A stretch of DNA of 64,000 bases from CAG-826 sp964583155 (lineage in GTDB: Bacteria > Bacillota_I > Bacilli_A > RFN20 > CAG-826), in the NCBI GenBank assembly GCA_964583155.1, contig CAZOUY010000001.1, positions 62,001 to 126,000 on the forward strand, read 5' to 3'. Below, in pieces: positions 60,972 to 64,000 of this stretch. A program made the translations under genes and the position numbers. Below the pieces are notes generated by a model. That model was not told the origin of the DNA. It worked only from the letters and a program-made list of their open reading frames with translations, and made no database searches. Within the stretch, counting starts at the first letter, position 1. Each line of letters opens with the position of its first letter.

Positions 60972-62783
60972 TTGGAAACGAAGCAAAAAATGATTCGAAA
61001 TTTTTCAATTATCGCGCATATCGATCATGGAAAATCGACACTTGCGGACCGTATTCTTGAAAAGACGGGCGCTATTGAAAAGCGGCTCATGCGGGACCAA
61101 ATGCTGGATTCCATGGATTTGGAGCGTGAGCGTGGCATTACGATCAAGCTCAATGCGGTGACCTTGACATATCACGCTCAGGATGGTCAGGACTATATTT
61201 TAAATCTCATCGACACGCCGGGGCACGTCGATTTCACCTATGAGGTTTCGCGTTCCTTAGCCGCCTGCGAAGGGGCTCTTTTAGTGGTGGATGCCTCCCA
61301 AGGAGTGGAGGCTCAAACATTGGCCAACGTCTATCTTGCGGTCGATAATAATTTGGAAATTCTACCGATCATCAACAAAATTGATTTACCTAGTGCCGAT
61401 CCCGAACGCGTAAAAGAGGAGATCGAAAAGAGAATCGGCCTATCCTGCGAGGATGCTGTCGCCATCTCGGCAAAAACCGGATTCGGCATCGAAAAGGTCC
61501 TCGAAAAAATCATTAAAGATATTCCCGCTCCTCAAGGCGATGCCGATGCTCCCTTAAAGGCTCTTATTTTTGATAGCTTTTATGATGCTTATCGCGGAGT
61601 AGTGGTTATGATTAGGGTCAAAGAAGGAACCGTAAAGGTCGGTGATACCATTTATTTGATGGCTAGTGGCAAAGAATACCTCGTCACGGAATTAGGAATT
61701 CGCACTCCCAATGAGGAAAAACGCGAACAATTAAGCGCGGGTGAGGTTGGTTATTTATCCGCCCAAATAAAGGATATCCACGATGTTCATCCTGGAGAAA
61801 CGATCACGGATTTTTTCCGAAAAGCGCAGGAGCCACTACCGGGATATCGTAAAATGAATCCCATGGTATATTGTGGACTATATCCGGTCGATTCGAAAAA
61901 ATATGAAGACCTAAAGGAGGCCTTAGCCAAGCTTTGTCTTAATGATGCCAGCCTGAATTATGAGCCTGAGACATCGCAAGCCCTCGGCTTTGGCTTTCGC
62001 TGTGGATTTTTAGGGCTTTTACATATGGATGTCGTGCAGGAGCGTTTAGAAAGAGAGTATAATTTGGATTTGATTTTGACGGCGCCTTCGGTCATTTATC
62101 ATGTTTATCTGACGAATGGCGAAATGATAAATTTGGATAACCCATCAAAATTACCGGATTTAACATTAGTCAAGGAGATTCAAGAGCCGTATGTGAAGGC
62201 CAATATTATGACTCCCAAAGAGTATGTCGGACCTTTGATGGAGCTATGTCAGGATCGGCGCGGCATATATTTAGATTTAGAATATTTTGATGATTCGCGC
62301 ATGATTTTATCCTATGAATTGCCGCTAGCCGAAATTGTCTATAATTTCTTTGATAAATTGAAGAGCTATTCCAAAGGCTATGCCTCCTTTGATTATGAAT
62401 TCAGTGAATATCGATCCTCAATGCTAGCGAAGATGGACATCCTATTAAATGGCAATCCGATCGACGCTTTGTCATCGATCGTTTATCGACCGCATGCCTA
62501 TCAAAGGGGCAGCGTTATTGTCAAAAAACTGAAGGATATCATTCCCCGCCAACAATTCGAAGTACCGGTTCAGGCATGTGTAAATGGCAAAGTGATCGCC
62601 CGTAGCGATATCAAAGCGATGCGCAAGGATGTTCTTGCCAAATGCTATGGCGGTGATATCACGCGGAAGAAGAAGCTTTTAGAAAAGCAAAAGGAAGGCA
62701 AGAAACGGATGAAAGCCATTGGAGCAGTTGAGGTTCCGCAAGAGGCTTTTATGGCCGTATTGGCCATCGATGATGAAAAATAA
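60972..62783 (+). CDS. lepA: Elongation factor 4 (LepA) GTPase
   Basis: Ribosomal back-translocase-type GTPase. About 603 residues. G1 AHIDHGKSTL, G2/G3 region ERGITIKL and DTPGHVDF, G4 NKIDLPSADP, G5 SAKTGFG, then domain II, III, IV and the LepA-specific C-terminal domain starting near residue 480 (GNPIDALSSIVYR, RKKKLLEKQKEGKKRMK). TTG 60972 is preferred: GGAGG lies 8 bases before it and the promoter places the mRNA start at about 60955. In Bacillus lepA follows gpr-spoIIP-yqxA as here after fmt and the helicase. Confidence 0.95.
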   Translation: METKQKMIRNFSIIAHIDHGKSTLADRILEKTGAIEKRLMRDQMLDSMDLERERGITIKLNAVTLTYHAQDGQDYILNLIDTPGHVDFTYEVSRSLAACEGALLVVDASQGVEAQTLANVYLAVDNNLEILPIINKIDLPSADPERVKEEIEKRIGLSCEDAVAISAKTGFGIEKVLEKIIKDIPAPQGDADAPLKALIFDSFYDAYRGVVVMIRVKEGTVKVGDTIYLMASGKEYLVTELGIRTPNEEKREQLSAGEVGYLSAQIKDIHDVHPGETITDFFRKAQEPLPGYRKMNPMVYCGLYPVDSKKYEDLKEALAKLCLNDASLNYEPETSQALGFGFRCGFLGLLHMDVVQERLEREYNLDLILTAPSVIYHVYLTNGEMINLDNPSKLPDLTLVKEIQEPYVKANIMTPKEYVGPLMELCQDRRGIYLDLEYFDDSRMILSYELPLAEIVYNFFDKLKSYSKGYASFDYEFSEYRSSMLAKMDILLNGNPIDALSSIVYRPHAYQRGSVIVKKLKDIIPRQQFEVPVQACVNGKVIARSDIKAMRKDVLAKCYGGDITRKKKLLEKQKEGKKRMKAIGAVEVPQEAFMAVLAIDDEK

Positions 62784-62879
62784 GTAGTTTTAACTCGCTT
62801 TTTGTCAAGCTTGGTCGAAGATTGTTAGTAATTTTTTAGTATATTTTTGGTATTAATACTAGTAATTTTCCCTTTCTTG

Positions 62880-62888
62880 TGCTAGAAT
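62880..62888 (+). promoter_or_regulatory. Extended -10 promoter before the Fic-fold gene
   Basis: TGCTAGAAT has the TGn extension and matches the -10 at 5 of 6 positions; the -35 is weak. The rest of the 123-base gap after lepA contains an imperfect inverted repeat (TAGTAT/ATACTA) and no clear terminator. Confidence 0.45.
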
Positions 62889-62906
62889 AACGGCGAGGTG
62901 AACTTC

Positions 62907-64000
62907 ATGGCTAACGAAGAATTAAGCGTTCGTTTTTCCGAAAAAACATACGCTACCAAACAAGAAGTATCGCGCGCATTAGGCATTTCTAATATCGATG
63001 ATATTTGGAATAAGATTTTGGCATATCGTTCGACATTTCATCGGTCATTGACCTTGCGCAATATTGAAAAAACGCCGTATCATGTCACTTTGACGCCCAC
63101 GATAAGCACCAATCTCGTTGCTTTAGAGCGCAAGCTCATTAAAGGCGTCTTAAAGTTCGCTAAGATCAAGGAATCAGCTTTACAGCAAAAGATTTCCGAA
63201 GAGCATTACACCCGCATTTTATATTGGGTCGCTAACAAGTATCAACTGAATATCGATGAGAATTTTTTATTATCCGTTATTCATCATAATGCCTCCTCAT
63301 TGGCACCGGAGGAGATGATTCTTTTATCTTATTTCGATGCTTTAACCTATATCAAGGAGCACTTTGTTGATCCCATTGACACAAATTATATTGGAAAATT
63401 ATATGCTTTTTTAGCATCCGATAGCGATGAAGCAAGCGTTTATCGACGTAATGAAGTGGTCGATTTCGATTCGCACTTTGTCATCGGTCGAAGCTATAAT
63501 GCGGCACCGGTGGAGAGAATTGAACCGATGATGGAAAATCTTTTTGATTTCATAAGGAATAGTGATATCAGTCCTTTTATTAAAGCGGTGGCCGCCTACT
63601 TTTTTATCTATCATATCCGGCCGTTTAGTTTATATAGTGAAGAGATGGCAATGCTCGTTTTCAAGCTTATTTTAGCTCATAATGATCTTGATGAATTAGC
63701 GTCCATTTTTGAATGGGAACAGATTTTAAGCAATAATAATGAGAATGTTACACGAATTATCAACGAAGTGAAGAAAACGAACGATCTCACCTATCTATTG
63801 GTATATTTCATTGAATTAAGTGAAGGTATCGTCAATGATCTACTCGATTCCTTAACTTCCATCAGCGTCGCTTCAATTAGGGAAGAGTATTATGATCAAG
63901 GAACACAAAACGAAGAGCCCCTTCCCAAAAAGGAACCGAGTGTGGTTCATGTTTCGCATTTATCGGATCTAAATGAACCCTTGAGCGATAGCGCCAGTAA
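62907..64000 (+). CDS. Fic-fold protein with degenerate catalytic motif (runs off window end)
   Basis: Open from ATG 62907, after a GAGGTGA site, to the window edge, at least 364 residues. The text around residue 200-245 follows the Fic helix pattern (RSYNAAPVERIEPMMENLFDFI, then PFIKAVAAYFFIYHIRPF), but the catalytic motif that should read HxFxxGNGR is HIRPFSLYSEEM: the His and the RPF are kept while the glycine-asparagine-glycine-arginine phosphate loop is lost. So the AMP-transferase reaction is unlikely. An N-terminal ~150-residue region (WNKILAYRSTFHRSLTLRNI) may be a regulatory or dimer part. It lies next to lepA; function unknown. Confidence 0.75.
   Translation, partial: MANEELSVRFSEKTYATKQEVSRALGISNIDDIWNKILAYRSTFHRSLTLRNIEKTPYHVTLTPTISTNLVALERKLIKGVLKFAKIKESALQQKISEEHYTRILYWVANKYQLNIDENFLLSVIHHNASSLAPEEMILLSYFDALTYIKEHFVDPIDTNYIGKLYAFLASDSDEASVYRRNEVVDFDSHFVIGRSYNAAPVERIEPMMENLFDFIRNSDISPFIKAVAAYFFIYHIRPFSLYSEEMAMLVFKLILAHNDLDELASIFEWEQILSNNNENVTRIINEVKKTNDLTYLLVYFIELSEGIVNDLLDSLTSISVASIREEYYDQGTQNEEPLPKKEPSVVHVSHLSDLNEPLSDSAS

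Noticed and set aside
1..64000. CRISPR arrays, insertion sequences, prophage or tRNA/rRNA genes
   Set aside because: No regularly spaced direct repeats, transposase or integrase motifs, phage genes, or tRNA/rRNA sequences were seen.

Overview
The window looks like a chromosomal segment of an endospore-forming, AT-rich Bacillota (Firmicutes) of the wider Bacilli/Erysipelotrichia type. The support is an intact forespore gene cluster (dacF, spoIIAA, spoIIAB, sigF, spoVAC, spoVAD, spoVAE, spoVAF), the spore germination protease gpr, Gram-positive lipoprotein signals, a T-box leader before alaS, and gene order shared with Bacillus in several places (comEA-comEC-holA-rpsT-gpr-lepA; alaS-ruvX-DUF1292; ftsK-ymfF-ymfH). 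Many genes end in TGA, so the standard bacterial code applies and a Mycoplasma-type code does not. Species cannot be named from the sequence alone.

Layout. 1-8.7 kb: 3' part of an FtsK/SpoIIIE translocase, a two-protein M16 peptidase pair, acpS, a type I pullulanase, a PlsC acyltransferase, and on the minus strand an RsmF-type rRNA methyltransferase. 8.8-14.8 kb: the sporulation cluster, with a good candidate sigma-G promoter in front of spoVAC and a strong hairpin between dacF and spoIIAA. 14.8-17.7 kb: rarA (minus), dtd and mnmA. 17.7-18.0 kb: a gene-free AT-rich stretch with 21 consecutive T and a 26-base perfect palindrome. 18.0-35.3 kb: an RDD membrane protein, an SGNH hydrolase, and a glycan-use locus made of a YesM/YesN-like two-component system, LplB/YtcP-type permeases, a solute-binding lipoprotein, a beta-helix lipoprotein, a GH94 phosphorylase, an MsmX-type ATPase, a GH36 alpha-galactosidase and a GH43 (galactanase-like) enzyme. 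35.6-40.4 kb: two large secreted or anchored proteins, one a lipoprotein of unknown function behind a cre-like site, the other a membrane-anchored glycerophosphodiester phosphodiesterase-like protein. 40.4-40.7 kb: a stack of intrinsic-terminator hairpins.

40.7-51.3 kb: fucO (minus), trpS, T-box plus alaS, ruvX, a DUF1292 gene, a LysR regulator (minus) and a divergent heterodimeric ABC exporter. 51.4-64.0 kb: greA, comEA, comEC, holA, rpsT (minus), gpr, a 105-residue single-pass protein, fmt, a structured intergenic region, a nuclease-helicase fusion, lepA, and the start of a Fic-fold protein whose catalytic motif is degenerate.

How the parts work together. The spore genes form one developmental block: sigma-F control by SpoIIAA/SpoIIAB, then the SpoVA channel proteins for dipicolinic acid, then GPR for germination. 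The glycan locus reads as sense (HK/RR), bind and import (lipoprotein, two permeases, shared ATPase), then intracellular breakdown by phosphorolysis and alpha-/beta-galactosidase-type hydrolysis. The best leads for something undescribed are the substrate of this locus, the two large surface proteins behind it, the structured RNA candidate after fmt, the small protein in the spoIIP/yqxA position, and the degenerate Fic protein at the right edge.
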